From: Platycnemis pennipes
Lineage: Eukaryota > Arthropoda > Insecta > Odonata > Platycnemididae
Assembly (NCBI GenBank): GCA_933228895.1
Contig: OW121855.1
Coordinates: 44,716,698-44,780,697, forward strand
DNA length: 64,000 nt
Reading direction: 5' to 3'
Under the pieces are notes generated by a model. That model was not told where the DNA came from. It ran no database searches and saw only the letters and a program-made list of their open reading frames with translations. A program made the position numbers and the translations under genes. Every line of letters starts with the position of its first letter. Within the stretch, counting starts at the first letter, position 1. Below are positions 19,131 to 29,963 of the stretch, piece after piece.

Positions 19131-19166
19131 ATCTACACCTACGCGATAGCATGCAAGCCACCGCGT
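19131..19166 (-). mobile_element. Short LINE-A tail fragment
   Basis: The plus strand CATCTACACCTACGCGATAG followed by CATGCAAGCCACCGCG is the terminal 36 bases of LINE-A, inverted. The stem-loop is cut off halfway. Confidence 0.65.
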
Positions 19167-19421
19167 CCTGATAATGATAGCATTCAAAAAACAGCTTAAA
19201 AATATAAATAGAGTACAAAAGGCGCTAATAAGATGTTCACCATTAATTTGACCGATTTCTTTTCTTAGTAGGGTGAAATCTCATAAGAATTGGGTTGGCA
19301 AGGGATGATTTCATTAATAAGAGTAAACCTACCATCAGAATCATCGGTTAAAATGATAAGTTAAGCATGGCGTGTCCAGTGTAATGTCATGAAATGGACC
19401 TAGCAGAAGGAGAACAATAAA

Positions 19422-20318
19422 CAATCGCTTAGTAAGGATTAACATGCAATTCAAGAGTGGTGCGACAAATGGTAGCTAGAACTTAACCTTAAAAAGTGTG
19501 TAGCAAAGTGTGTAAATGGTGTAAAAATTTTGGAGGAGTGATTCGATAGAGCGATCCAATAATATTAGTAACACGGAGACCGAAAGCGTTGAAACCATAA
19601 CGTATTTAGGTGTAATAATCACTAAAGATTTATCGTAATGAAGACACATCCGGGAAATATGCGGCCGAGCGAAGAGAAAGCTAGGATTTATAAAAATAGT
19701 ACTTGGGAAATGTGATGAGAAGACAAAAGAGCGATGCTACTTTTCACTACTTAGGCCCCACCTTGAGTATGTAGCCAGTGTATGGGATTCGAATGAATTA
19801 GGTTTGATCAGAGAACTAGATATTGTGCAGCATAGAGCAGCTAGGTTCGTTAAAAGGTGTTAGGATAGGTTGAGTAGTGTATCAGAATTAATACAAGAAT
19901 TAGGGTGGGAATCATATTCAGAGCGTAGGTTGAACTACAGACTAAATCTATTAGAGAAATATCAATCGGATAGCTTTACTGAAGATGTAGGGCATATATT
20001 AAAAAAACCAGCGTATTATGCTAGATTCGACCAGAGAAATAAGATTAGAGAGATAGAGTGTCGTACTGATAGATTCAAAATGTCATTTTTCCCCCGTACT
20101 ATAAGAGAACACAATAGGCAGCATAGGAAAGGGATAGGTAGGGGAGAGAGAAGTCTGTAGTGCATGATGCATGTGTTAATCCCTTAAATACTATAGATAC
20201 TAACAAATTAGTTGCATGAGACCCTATAGTTACTTGTTTGCATGTGCATGCTTGGTGATCTTCACCCCCTGCCATACACCCTCGTGGTGGCTTGCAGGGT
20301 ATCGCGTAGATGTAGATG
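19422..20318 (+). pseudogene. LINE-A reverse transcriptase C-terminal half, dead copy
   Basis: A 5'-truncated LINE-A starting at the TKSLSKDLDAIQEWCDKWQ region and continuing through the RT thumb/C-terminus to the 3' UTR, stem-loop and GTAGAT tail. The 6-bp TSD AATAAA is at 19416-19421 and 20319-20324. Several in-frame stops and small indels break the RT (for example TGG-TAG in the KWQ region, and GTG-TTA-GGA-TAG where the young copies read CYDRL). Only a 96-codon stretch (19870-20160) remains open, encoding ELIQELGWES through FFPRTIREHNRQHRKGIGRG. It is older than A1/A2. Confidence 0.9.
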
Positions 20319-20807
20319 AATAAAGGATTAAGGGCGTTAGAGATATAGGTACGTATGGAGAAGAATATAAATAATGTGGTGAACGGCAAGGAATACTCGA
20401 CCAGGTAATGAAAGGCCGTAATCAAGGGCGGAAGCTGTGGAAAAGAGAGAGTTAGAGGACGAAAATAGGCTTCATAGCATGAGGAAGGATTGTACACACT
20501 CTGGTCTAAATATGGAAATATTGGCACAAAATAAACGCTCGTGTCATAAGATGGTAGAAGACGTCCATGAAAACCTACTCTGACTAATGAAACACCACCA
20601 GCTTATAATGCAATATTCATTTCATCAACAGGGGACGCACAACCGGGTGAAGGCGCGAAGGAAACAGAAACAAGCTTCAACAGATCAGTTCGAGCTTCAA
20701 AAGCCCAGTTTCACGAAAATTTTCAAATATGCTTTTGAAAATCAGGCATTTAACCTATCAATCAATTTTGAGAAAAAAATAGCAAAGGTCATCACTTGCA
20801 CTCATTA

Positions 20808-20935
20808 CATCTTCATCTACATCTACGCGATACCCTGCAAGCCACCGCGACTGTGTTTGGCAGGGTGTGAAGATCACCAAGCAAACACTATAGACATGCA
20901 TACAAGCTACTACATGGAAACGTGCTAATTAAAAG
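20808..20935 (-). mobile_element. LINE-A 3' tail (solo)
   Basis: The plus strand reads CATCTTCATCTACATCTACG, then CGATACCCTGCAAGCCACCG and GATCACCAAGCAAACACTAT, ending with a TACTACATGGAAACGTG block shared with the tail at 945-1110. Confidence 0.8.
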
Positions 20936-20979
20936 GGTGACAATCAGCTATATAAGAGCATAAGATCAATGCCCATCAT

Positions 20980-21036
20980 ATCGCACCTCCTGCCACACAA
21001 GAAGGGTGAGGTTGATAGCATTATGTAGATGTATCG
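20980..21036 (+). mobile_element. Degenerate LINE-A tail
   Basis: CACCTCCTGCCACACAAGAAGGGTGAGGT... followed by GCATTATGTAGATGTA resembles the stem-loop and tail of LINE-A, with the 3' arm decayed. Confidence 0.5.
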
Positions 21037-21200
21037 AGGTAGGAAATGTTATAAAGAACGTTTACGCATAGAGTGCGTGATAGAAAAGAAAAAAATTACA
21101 CACTATTGAGTTAAGGGGGCATAAAACACAATGAATGTAAATAGAAATAGGGGACATATGTTATATGCATGAAGGGGACCAAACGCAGCTATTCGTAAAA

Positions 21201-21856
21201 CATCTACATCTACATAATACCCTGCAAGCCACCACAATGTTGTGTGGCAGGAGGTGATTTCTCACCAAACATGCACTACATATCATGCATAAAAAAGGAA
21301 TAGTATTAATATACCTACTAGTCAGAACTTCACTATTTAAAAAAAGATAGAAATTGCAAAGCAAACATGCAAAAACATTCTGTTAGTAGGGTTATCTTTA
21401 AGTACTCATACCAACATGCGGCTACCAATGTTATCCATAGCTACTCTCCGATTGGACATATTTACTGTTATTCGTACCTCTAATTGTACTAGGGAAAAAG
21501 GACATTTTGAATCTATCAGTCCGGCAATCAATTTCTCTAATTTTATGATTATGGTCCAGTCTGCCATAGTAAATTGGGGTTCGCAAAATATTTTTACCAT
21601 CATCACTGAAAATATTGTCTTGGAATTTATTTAAGAGATTAAGTCTAAATTTCAACCTGCGATCTGACAATGATTCCCAATTAAATTCATTTAATAGACT
21701 GGTTACGCTAATATAATTATCGTATCGTCCCTTTAAAAATCTTGTCGATCTTCGCTGCACACGTTCAAGTTCATTATTTAGAACGATTTCGTAGGAATCC
21801 CATACACTGGCAGCATATACCAAATGAGGCCTAACAAGGGAAAAGTAGCTGATTTC
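21201..21856 (-). pseudogene. LINE-A (second subfamily) RT C-terminus, 5'-truncated, with TSD
   Basis: The minus strand encodes SYFSLVRPHLVYAASVWDS, then QRRSTRFLKGRYDN, NEFNWESLSDRRLKF, YYGRLDHNHKIREIDC and RTDRFKMSFFP, followed by a 3' UTR of the ATGCATAAAAAAGG type, the stem-loop and the GATGTA tail. The 8-bp TSD TCGTAAAA is at 21193-21200 and 21857-21864. The residual open frame is 21431-21856. It corresponds to the C-terminal 140 residues of the RT. The catalytic core is absent, so it is inactive. Confidence 0.9.
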
Positions 21857-21864
21857 TCGTAAAA

Positions 21865-22529
21865 GAGTAACCCTGGACTTTGGCATAGTCGTCGTTTCAC
21901 CTCCTCTGTCCTCAACCCGTCCTTCCTATACCACGCATCGATCCCCTCCGAAGCAGCTGTATTGCCCTTGAGTCCTTTTCCCAGGACTTAAGACAATAGC
22001 TGTCGTGACCCATGACCTCACCGCCGCAACTATTATCCCCTCCGCCTAGTCCCTCGCTCTCTCACCACTTCCCTATCCACCCTGTCCCTTCATCCCTCAT
22101 TTTCCTTCGTTCAGTCGTCCTTCTTGGACTAGAGCGCAGTCCTCCCTGAGCGCAATCCAAATCTCGAACCTATCCCTCCCTCCCCCTTCGGATCCTCGGT
22201 GTATGTCCTCCACCCTTCTTACGTTCCGTCGCGACGGTTCCGAAGTCACGCCCCCAACCTGTGCCGCTCCACGTGAGGGAATGCCTTTATCCCTTGATGT
22301 AGAGCCCTTCGCCAAGATGAAGTATGACGCCAACACCGCGAGTGTATCAGAGGTGACCCATTCGCTCAAGTATTTCGGGCGATGCCTGACGAAAAAAAAT
22401 AAATGAGCATCCATGGGCAAGTATGTTTTCTGCGTGGAGGATCTTTTAGAGAAAATGATTTGCCTTCACGAAAGATAGAAAAATGAGAGTTCTGAGTCTG
22501 TGGGGATATTAAAATTTGGGATTTGATGA
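21865..22529. other. Unassigned, CG-rich DNA
   Basis: The region at about 21895-22360 is pyrimidine- and CG-rich on the plus strand (CTCCGAAGCAGCTGTATTGC, CCCCAACCTGTGCCGCTCC). Overlapping short frames on both strands (22097-22420 minus, 22203-22406 plus) show no recognised domain. Confidence 0.4.
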
Positions 22530-22898
22530 TTCCAAAAGAACATAATAGGCTGCATAGAAAAGATATAGGTAGGTGAATATTGTTAGAGTGTTCTGCAATA
22601 CATGATGCACGACTTAGCATTGCTAAGCCATGCACGATAGGTAAATACAAATAAAAATATTTAGATTAACGCCATTATCCCATATTATGCCAAGAATTCC
22701 TTTACAACTATATAGATACTAACCATCCACTTGCACGTGACTCTATTATCAAACCTGTTTTCATGCTGTAGTAGCATTTTAGCTCTTAGTTGCATGTCTA
22801 TAGTATGTTACATGTATGGTGATCTTTACCCTCTGCCACACACTCTCACTGTGGCTCGCAGGGCATTGCGTAGATATAGCTGTGAACCTAGATGTAGA
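22530..22898 (+). pseudogene. LINE-A 3' end, diverged
   Basis: It starts at a decayed version of the last RT residues (TTCCAAAAGAACATAATAGG, GCATAGAAAAGATATAGGTA) and continues through a 3' UTR with CTAACCATCCACTTGCACGT and ACTCTATTATCAAACCTG to a stem-loop (CCTCTGCCACACACTCTCAC, GGCTCGCAGGGC) and an imperfect GTAGAT tail. A 60-base AT-rich stretch around 22630-22690 interrupts the homology. Confidence 0.75.
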
Positions 22899-23667
22899 TA
22901 TTAGGGGCAAGTAGGTCGTATACCTGCCTTTAGAGGAAAACTGTGAGGCAAAAGAATATTTTACACTATTGTCCCTCACTCATTACAGCGGACAGTAGGG
23001 TGCTGATTTTCCTATAGTTTTCATTGTGATTTTCCACGAGCATCTAACAGTACGCTATGCAATCAATCTTCACAAGAATGAGACTAAATGCTCTTGACGT
23101 CGACAATTGAATGAGAATTTAGCATTGAAGTCGAAAGAATAGCATTCAGGGTAACGGTTCAAATCGCGGTAGGGGTTGAAGATTTTTTACCTTTAGCCTT
23201 TACTGGAGTATCTCAAGAGAGTATTTAAGTGCATACCAAATACACCAAGTACATCTGCGTATTCGCCACACTTGATCGGACTAACAAGATAATATAGCTA
23301 AGAGGTATCGTGGCAGCTGTCCACAGAAAAGTAACAATGTTTTAATTCCTAGTTTTCTACACAATCGTTCTAAATTGAAAATTAATGGTTGGTGTCTCTA
23401 AATAAACTTGATTCAAGCGCTTATTTGGAATTCATTGGATAATGAGAACATATTAGGCATATTCAGAGCAAGACGCGATTGAGTCACAGAAAGGCTGCAG
23501 AGGTAGTGTGATATGCAGTAGAAATTCTGCAAATCCTCTGTTTTTGTCAGTTGCCTGAGCGACAATTAAGAGGTTCGATAAAAAAAATACGCTGAATTTT
23601 TGTTTCCCTGCAAATTCTTACATCTAAATCTACAGGATTGTATCAGGATCAATACTGATCGATAATA
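22899..23667. other. Unassigned DNA; possible SINE remnant
   Basis: At about 23150-23195, GGGTAACGGTTCAAATCGCGG resembles a pol III box B followed by a SINE-like body, but no box A is clear. The rest is unrecognised. Confidence 0.3.
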
Positions 23668-23735
23668 TTTGTCTGATCGAATCTAGCATAATACGTTGGT
23701 TTTTTTAATAGGTGTCTTAATATCTTAATTTAATC
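23668..23735 (-). mobile_element. Tiny LINE-A RT fragment
   Basis: The plus strand TCGAATCTAGCATAATACGT followed by TGGTTTTTTTAATAGGTG is the inverse of the LINE-A segment encoding HILKTPAYYARFDQ. There is no tail. Confidence 0.65.
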
Positions 23736-24723
23736 ATGACTAATAATCCCATACCTTTCAAAGTAGTCTCCACCAGATAAAATACATTAGTGCAAGTGCT
23801 TTTTTCAATCTTCGTAGCACTTTTAGTACTGGAATTGGACTTATACAACCCGCGACATTATAAAAAATCCACGTAGTTTTTTAATCAAGCTTCGCATAAT
23901 TAGATTTATCAGTTCCAACATCAAATGAAGTCTTTCTTGAGAAGAAAATTCTTCAACCGTGAGATCACTTATTAAGATTTAATAAATAGGCAACCTTCCA
24001 GTTCCACCCAATCCGAGTCGGAAGCTACAGTTTACTCGGTGGCAGAAGAATAATCGAGTTTGAATTCCGCAGTGATGAGTGCAATTGCAGTGCTTTCACC
24101 TCGAATGCCGTCATGCATGAAAATGGAATATATTCAATCCGAGACAACAAAGGTCTTAAACGATGGCTGTCATCCTTTCACTCCAGAATACATTACTCTG
24201 GCACGTTATGAAAAGGGTGAAGGACGATGAGGACAGAACTGTGCTCTGCCAAACGTTGCGAATGGTTTCCAGTTATTTGCATACGTCTTTTGTTTCGCGA
24301 AGTATGCGTCATTCACAGAAAATAAAGTCATGTGTTAGGACTGCGTTGCGTTTACCATGGTTGAGAGTTCAACGCCAAAGATTGGGAATTTCAGTCGATG
24401 AAATTACGTACTTCAGCTTGGGAGTTATAATGTAACCAGCGAAGAGTGAAGTAAATTAAAAATACACAGGGTCCACACTATCAGTTATTTGGAAAGAAAA
24501 TATAAGCATTTTACAAAGGTGTATTGATATTTGAGCGACTGATTTGGAATGCATTATGAGAGCCCGTATGAAAATATGCCAAGAAACAAACAACCTAAGG
24601 GAGTATTACTACTAAAATAAGTTTCCTTGAAAGACGCACAGAAATTTTCTGGCGAAGAGCACTTTGTTGCAACTAGTTTTAAAGGTAGTTGTTTCAGGCT
24701 TGATTTGGTGGAATATCATAGCG
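23736..24723. other. Unassigned DNA
   Basis: A 90-codon frame at 24163-24435 has no recognised domain. No repeat is identified. Confidence 0.45.
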
Positions 24724-24866
24724 AAAGAAAAAGACTGGCAATTTTCCACAAGAATAAGTATTTTACTTGACCGGTTTCGGTGTACAACACCTGAAGATGG
24801 TGTTGTACACCGAAACCGGTCAAGTAAAATCCATATTCTTGTGGAAAATTGCCAATCTTTTTCTTT
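24724..24866. repeat. Foldback element: near-perfect hairpin with 68-base arms
   Basis: The left arm 24724-24791 and the right arm 24799-24866 are inverse copies with about 3 mismatches. The 7-base loop is TGAAGAT. The inner arm reads ACCGGTTTCGGTGTACAACA. Its right half, CTGAAGATGG...ACACCGAAACCGGTC, resembles a phrase I recall as common in arthropod repeats. RNA from either strand would fold into long double-stranded RNA. Confidence 0.9.
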
Positions 24867-25907
24867 TGTAACTAGTTTTAGTGCCTACCAATTTTTATCT
24901 TTAAGCATTCTCAGCATAGATATGATAAAAGTACAAATAAGTACGTGTATAAGTGATGGCACGCTGGCGTGAAATGAGCTAATAACCAGGAGAAGGCGAG
25001 ATGATTATTTTGCGCGATCCCTAACAGAGAAATTTCAATTTTATCATCACTCTCACTGCCTTCCTGTCACAACGCATCAATGATAGAAATTGTCAAGGAA
25101 TGTTAGCTAGTACCTAGCACGAAAATTATTCCACACATATGGAGAAAGAGCGATAAAAAACTGAAAAATCTACCAAATTGCCGGAACTATAAATGAATAA
25201 CCACCACAAATATAATTGTAAATAATCAAATTTGCGAAAATTTCCCAAATTCAATACGTGATTATTCATTCCCTACCAAGCGCCGTAGAGGTGGCAATCA
25301 GGACAATTCTATGGTTTCAGGTGCAATGTTTTAAAAGATTTTTTGAAACAGAATGTGGAAAAAGGGACGTGCAATTTTATAAATAATTTTATTTTCTATA
25401 GCTATGTCAAAGTTCAATAAAATACCATATGAACTTTGGAATGGTCATAGGTGAATGAAGTGGCACACTGAAATTCATTCACATTGAAAAAATGAAGAAG
25501 AGGTTTATGTGTAATGAAAAAGATACCTTGCAGATTCATAACAGAAAACCAGCATGACAGCACAGAAAGATACAGGTAAATCCTACAGATAGCATAGACA
25601 ATGTAAATAAAAAAATGATTGCGAAAAAAGTTCTTTAGGCAATACTTATTTCACCTGTTCCATTCTGATGGTCATTTTAAAAATTCAAAGATAAAGTGCT
25701 GTATAAATTATATACCCTACCAACAAAGGTTTATTACTGGGTAGTTACTAGTACCATCGAGTACTATCTAGGGCAGACCCGATGAATATAGACCCCATCT
25801 TATACGTACGAGATGGCTATCCGTGTATTCAGTATATTAAAAGTGGCAGAAAGAGGAGTAAATAGTATGAGAAGCAGGGGTACACAGAGAAAATCACGAG
25901 CAAGTAT
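24867..25907. other. Unassigned DNA
   Basis: AT-rich sequence with no recognisable gene or repeat. Confidence 0.5.
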
Positions 25908-25955
25908 AAGGAAAATAGTGTAGTTCTGACTACTATATTAATACTATTCCTTTTT

Positions 25956-27844
25956 CTACATCTACATCTACACGATACCCTGCAAGCCACCGCGAGGGTG
26001 TGTGGCAGGGGGTGAAGGTCACCAAGCATTCACTACTAGCATGCAAGCAAGCAACTAAAGGGTCTCATGCAACTAGATTGTTAGTATCTATAGTATTTGA
26101 GGGGTTAATACATGCATCATGCACTACAGAATACTCTAAAATATTTCCCCTACCTATCCCTTTCCTATGCTGCCTATTCTGTTCTCTTATAGTACGGGGG
26201 AAAAATGCCATTTTGAATCTATCTGTACGACAATCTATCTCTCTAATCTTATTTATCTGGTCGAATCTAGCATAATACGCTGGTGTTTTCAATATGTGCC
26301 TAACATCTTCAGTAAAGCTATCCGATTGAAATTTCTGCAATAGATTAAATCTGAACTTTAATCTACGCTCTGATAATGATTCCCACCCTAATTCTTGTAT
26401 TAATTCTGATACACTACTCAACCTATCGTAACACCTTTTGACGAACCTAGCTGCTCTACGCTGCACACTGTCTAGTTCTCTCATCAAACCTAATTCATTA
26501 GGATCCCATACACTGGCTGCATACTCAAGGTGGGGCCTAACTAGTGAAAAGTAGCATCGCTCTTTTGTCTTCTCATCACATTTCCCAAGTACTCTTTTTA
26601 TAAATCCTAGCTTTCTCTTCGCTCGGCCGCATATTTCCCTTATGTGTCTTCCCCACGATAAATCTTTAGTGATTGTTACACCTAAATATCTTACGGTTTC
26701 AACGTTTTCGATCTTCGTGTTATTAATTCTATAGGATCGCTCTATCGAATTATTCCTCCTCCAAAAATTGATAGCTACACACTTTTTAAGGTTGAGTTCT
26801 AACTGCCATTTGTCGCACCACTCTTGAATTGCATCTAAATCCTTGCTAAGTGATTTCGTGTCCTCTTCGTTTGATATACCCCTGTACACCACCGCATCGT
26901 CTGCAAAAAGTCTAAGGTTACTACTAACTACGGTACCCAAATCGTTTATGTATAAAAGAAACAGAAGCGGACCTACTACGCTACCCTGGGGAACTCCCGA
27001 TGTGACTTCGATTGTGTCCGACATGATACCATCTATGACAACCCTCTGCTCTCGCCCACTTAAGAATTCTTTTACCCAACATACAACGTCTTTATTTATA
27101 CCAAAACTCTCTAACTTCAAGATTAATTTGTCATGAGGAACTTTATCGAAGGCCTTTTTGAAATCTAAAAATATCGCATCAACTTCAGTACTGCTTTCGC
27201 CGTGGACTAAAATATCGTGTACGAATAAAGCTAATTGTGTCTCGCAAGATCTACCTTTCCGGAACCCATGCTGGCTGTTTATGAGTAATCCCCGACTAAC
27301 CAAATGCCCCATGATCGAACTGACTACTATGTGCTCAAATATCTTACAAGAGATTGACGTGAGTGAAATGGGTCTGTAGTTACTAGGTTCTTCCCTATCA
27401 CCGCTTTTAAATATAGGTGTAATGTTAGCTACTTTCCAATCCTTGGGTACTGTGTGGTTCTTTAGTGTTTTATTGAATATTATTTCTAGATAGGGGGCTA
27501 TTTCAGAAGCTAATGTTTTATAAACTCTGGAAGGAATTTGATCGGGACCTGGTGCTTTGTTTTTACTTATGCTTTTTAACTGCTGCTCTATTCCGCGACA
27601 TGAAATGTTTATTTCGGGCATTTGCTCACTGAAAGTGTTCGGCGGTGGTTCCACTGCGTTTTGTGACGATGAGTTGAATACACTTTGGAAGAAGGTGTTT
27701 AAAGTGTTGGCTTTTTCTACACTGCTGGTGACTCTGATTCCTTTATCATTTTTAAGTGTGTGCACTGTGGACTTATTTCCCTGAAGCTCTCTCACATATG
27801 ACCAAAACGCTTTAGGATTGCTATCTAAATATTCTCCTAACATC
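25956..27844 (-). mobile_element. Young LINE-A copy A4, inserted antisense into A5
   Basis: On the minus strand it begins at GATGTTAGGAG (27844), the same internal position at which A2 starts, and runs through RT, stop, 3' UTR and stem-loop to a GTAGAT tail at 25956. The target was a run of T/A: TTTTT occurs on the left (25951-25955) and TTTTTT on the right (27845-27850), so the TSD is a 5-6 base homopolymer and the exact edges are ambiguous. Confidence 0.92.
26065..27843 (-). CDS. LINE-A reverse transcriptase (5'-truncated copy A4)
   Basis: 592 codons from the ATG at 27843 to the stop at 26065. The open frame extends further upstream (to 28173) through host DNA, without meaning. The order is: pre-RT linker (LGEYLDSNPKAFWSYVRELQ); RT fingers/palm with PNYRP-type SNYRPISLTS, FRKGRSCETQL, FLDFKKAFD (Asp about 227), SGVPQGSVVGP and FADD (about 313-316); then thumb and C-terminal region ending TNNLVA. 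No stop or frameshift is present. The endonuclease and any ORF1 are missing. It differs from the A1 and A2 RTs at only a few positions (for example LVSRG for LDSQG/LDSRG). It is unlikely to be expressed as a useful protein. Confidence 0.85.
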   Translation of the reverse strand: MLGEYLDSNPKAFWSYVRELQGNKSTVHTLKNDKGIRVTSSVEKANTLNTFFQSVFNSSSQNAVEPPPNTFSEQMPEINISCRGIEQQLKSISKNKAPGPDQIPSRVYKTLASEIAPYLEIIFNKTLKNHTVPKDWKVANITPIFKSGDREEPSNYRPISLTSISCKIFEHIVVSSIMGHLVSRGLLINSQHGFRKGRSCETQLALFVHDILVHGESSTEVDAIFLDFKKAFDKVPHDKLILKLESFGINKDVVCWVKEFLSGREQRVVIDGIMSDTIEVTSGVPQGSVVGPLLFLLYINDLGTVVSSNLRLFADDAVVYRGISNEEDTKSLSKDLDAIQEWCDKWQLELNLKKCVAINFWRRNNSIERSYRINNTKIENVETVRYLGVTITKDLSWGRHIREICGRAKRKLGFIKRVLGKCDEKTKERCYFSLVRPHLEYAASVWDPNELGLMRELDSVQRRAARFVKRCYDRLSSVSELIQELGWESLSERRLKFRFNLLQKFQSDSFTEDVRHILKTPAYYARFDQINKIREIDCRTDRFKMAFFPRTIREQNRQHRKGIGRGNILEYSVVHDACINPSNTIDTNNLVA

Positions 27845-27949
27845 TTTTTTATGCATGATATGTAGTGCATGTTTGGTGAGCAATCACCCCCTGCCACACA
27901 CCCTTGTGGTGGCTTGCAGGGTATTATGTAGATGTAGATGTAGAAGGAA

Positions 27950-29963
27950 GAGACTAATAAAAGTAAAAAAAGCGATCTGATGTTCGAGAAAATAGATAGG
28001 TGCGCAATAATCCGTTTAAACATAGATAGATTTCCAATTATGTTGCCAAAAACCATAATTTTTTGGCTGTATTCATGTAGGAAGAAATTGGTTAGCATAG
28101 TAGAAAGAAATTTCAGATACAGTGGGAGAAAAATCGAGAAGGTGCGATGCATAATATGAAAGAAATATAGCAAAGTACATAATAGGCTTTGCTAGGGAAA
28201 AAAGAATTTTAATTTGTTGAAAACAAAAGGCTGGATGAACCATGAAGTGAGAGGCGAAATAAATGACATGCACTGAATGCTGGAGGGGTAAAGAATAGTG
28301 TTTTTAAGAATGGGTGTAGGAAGGCAGGACGAGCGTTGAACTATAGAGGTTGAGAGTTATGAGAGAAAAGTTCATGCTACAGAGAGTATAAGTAGTCTCT
28401 GAATACTTCTTGCCAGTTAAACTCCACTAATCCAATCTACACCGAAAAAAGGAAGGTCATAGATACGCATGTGATTCATTAATGAATGCACTCGCGAGTG
28501 TGAAACGGCAAATTCATTCTCAGGCCTAAATGGTGGAACTCAAACCGACGCTCAATCATATCATGCACTGAATTTCAAATTGAATGACGTAACAGGAGGT
28601 GCGGAATCCCATTACCCCAAATTCAAACGTTCCGTTTTCTGCGTGGGACTCGAAAGGAAAGTGTTTCAGGAGGGGAAATCAAAACACAGTCACGACGAGA
28701 AAAAAAGTAGCCTCTCTACGGCCAGGGAGTGAGAGCAGCAATTGCACCGATTTCCGTTAACCTTGATCTTTGCGTCACTATCCGTTTTCTAGGAAGTGTA
28801 AACTACCTCACCCCGCCCCCTTCACTCTTGCGTGTCAATAAAGCTTGGTTACGGTCGACGGATCCGAGTAATTCGAAAGAAAACACTCGGGTTGGCAGAA
28901 GAGCATGGCTTGAATATGAGAACGTTACCGTGACTTGAGTGACTGGGATGCAGTCGAGAATGAAGAATGGGATTGTTTGGGAAGGGAATTTTCATTGACA
29001 TTTTATAGCTAGGGAAATAGGAATTTTAATGTTAAATGCAAGTTTGCGTGACAACTATCATAGATAATTAAAATTTTATCCGTTATAGTTATGCTCCCAA
29101 TTGTTCAATTTTTAAATGCTTACAATAAGTTATTGAAGATTAGAAATAAAGCTAAGCAAAAAAATTTGATGAAAAAAATCTTTCGATACGTTATGCAATA
29201 TCGAGGATGGTACGTAATAACGACATGCATGACGCTATAGGGTAATATGTATTTAAAAGGATTGATATTTTAGAACAGTGATTAATCTTACTCAATGCGC
29301 GGCATGACCATATATGTCGTTGCATATTAAACTAATTCTACTCTTGGTGGCCTCCCCAAGTATCTAACTGATTCGTAACCATTCAAATCTTAACTCACAC
29401 TGAAATGGGTAACTATCTGGGTAAAATACGCTTCAGGAGTTAGGGAAAGAAAGTATTTTTCTATACCGTTCTAATTGTACTCACAACATGAATAGTAGGT
29501 ACCTATTGAACGCCCAAGCAGTTTCAACAGGTAGACCTACAAATTATCTTCTGCCGTATCCGTGACGAACAGTTTGTTTTCATCCGAAAACACAATTTTC
29601 TTAAAGGGCAGCATGAAATAGGCTCGTCACTCGCTATTGCGGTGTCTTCAAGGGCAAAACGCAGATGTAGAATAAATACCAGCTGGTTTTATGAGGTACA
29701 CGCGGATGCACCATTCTCAATGACAGCTCTCCGTTTATAGGCACACGGTCCGTAACAACTCATTCAGTAAGTGCTAATCGGAAAGAGAGACAGGAGGAAG
29801 ATAGGTTTTGGAGATTACTTTTCGTCGAAAAATTTGAAGAAATAAGGTAATTCTAGCTTCATTCATATTACTCGATTTAAGCTTTTATTATGTTTCTGTT
29901 TCTCACTTAAATGAATAGATCAAATCACTAAGTAATGCGGTGAGGAGACTTTTACCGCTTGCT
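27950..29963. other. Unassigned DNA; CG-richer at about 28480-28930
   Basis: A 69-codon frame at 28729-28938 has no recognised domain. The patch around 28480-28930 has more CG dinucleotides than its surroundings. No repeat family from this window is seen. Confidence 0.4.

Larger units (their letters stand above)
25914..27943 (+). mobile_element. Old LINE-A tail A5 (second subfamily), host of antisense A4
   Basis: The left piece 25914-25955 (AATAGTGTAGTTCTGACTAC ... ATTCCTTTTT) and the right piece 27845-27943 (TTTTTTATGCATGATATGTA ... GGGTATTATGTAGATGTAG) join into the 3' UTR seen inverted at 37304-37440. The 6-bp TSD AAGGAA flanks it at 25908-25913 and 27944-27949. The 1.9-kb block between is A4 in the opposite orientation. 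Confidence 0.88.

Noticed and set aside
24163..24435. 90-codon open frame as a gene
   Set aside because: No recognisable domain, no splice or promoter context, and a length expected by chance.
27844..28173. N-terminal extension of the 26065-27843 RT frame
   Set aside because: It reads through the host tail A5 and unrelated flank and lacks an ATG at its start, so it is not part of the LINE protein.
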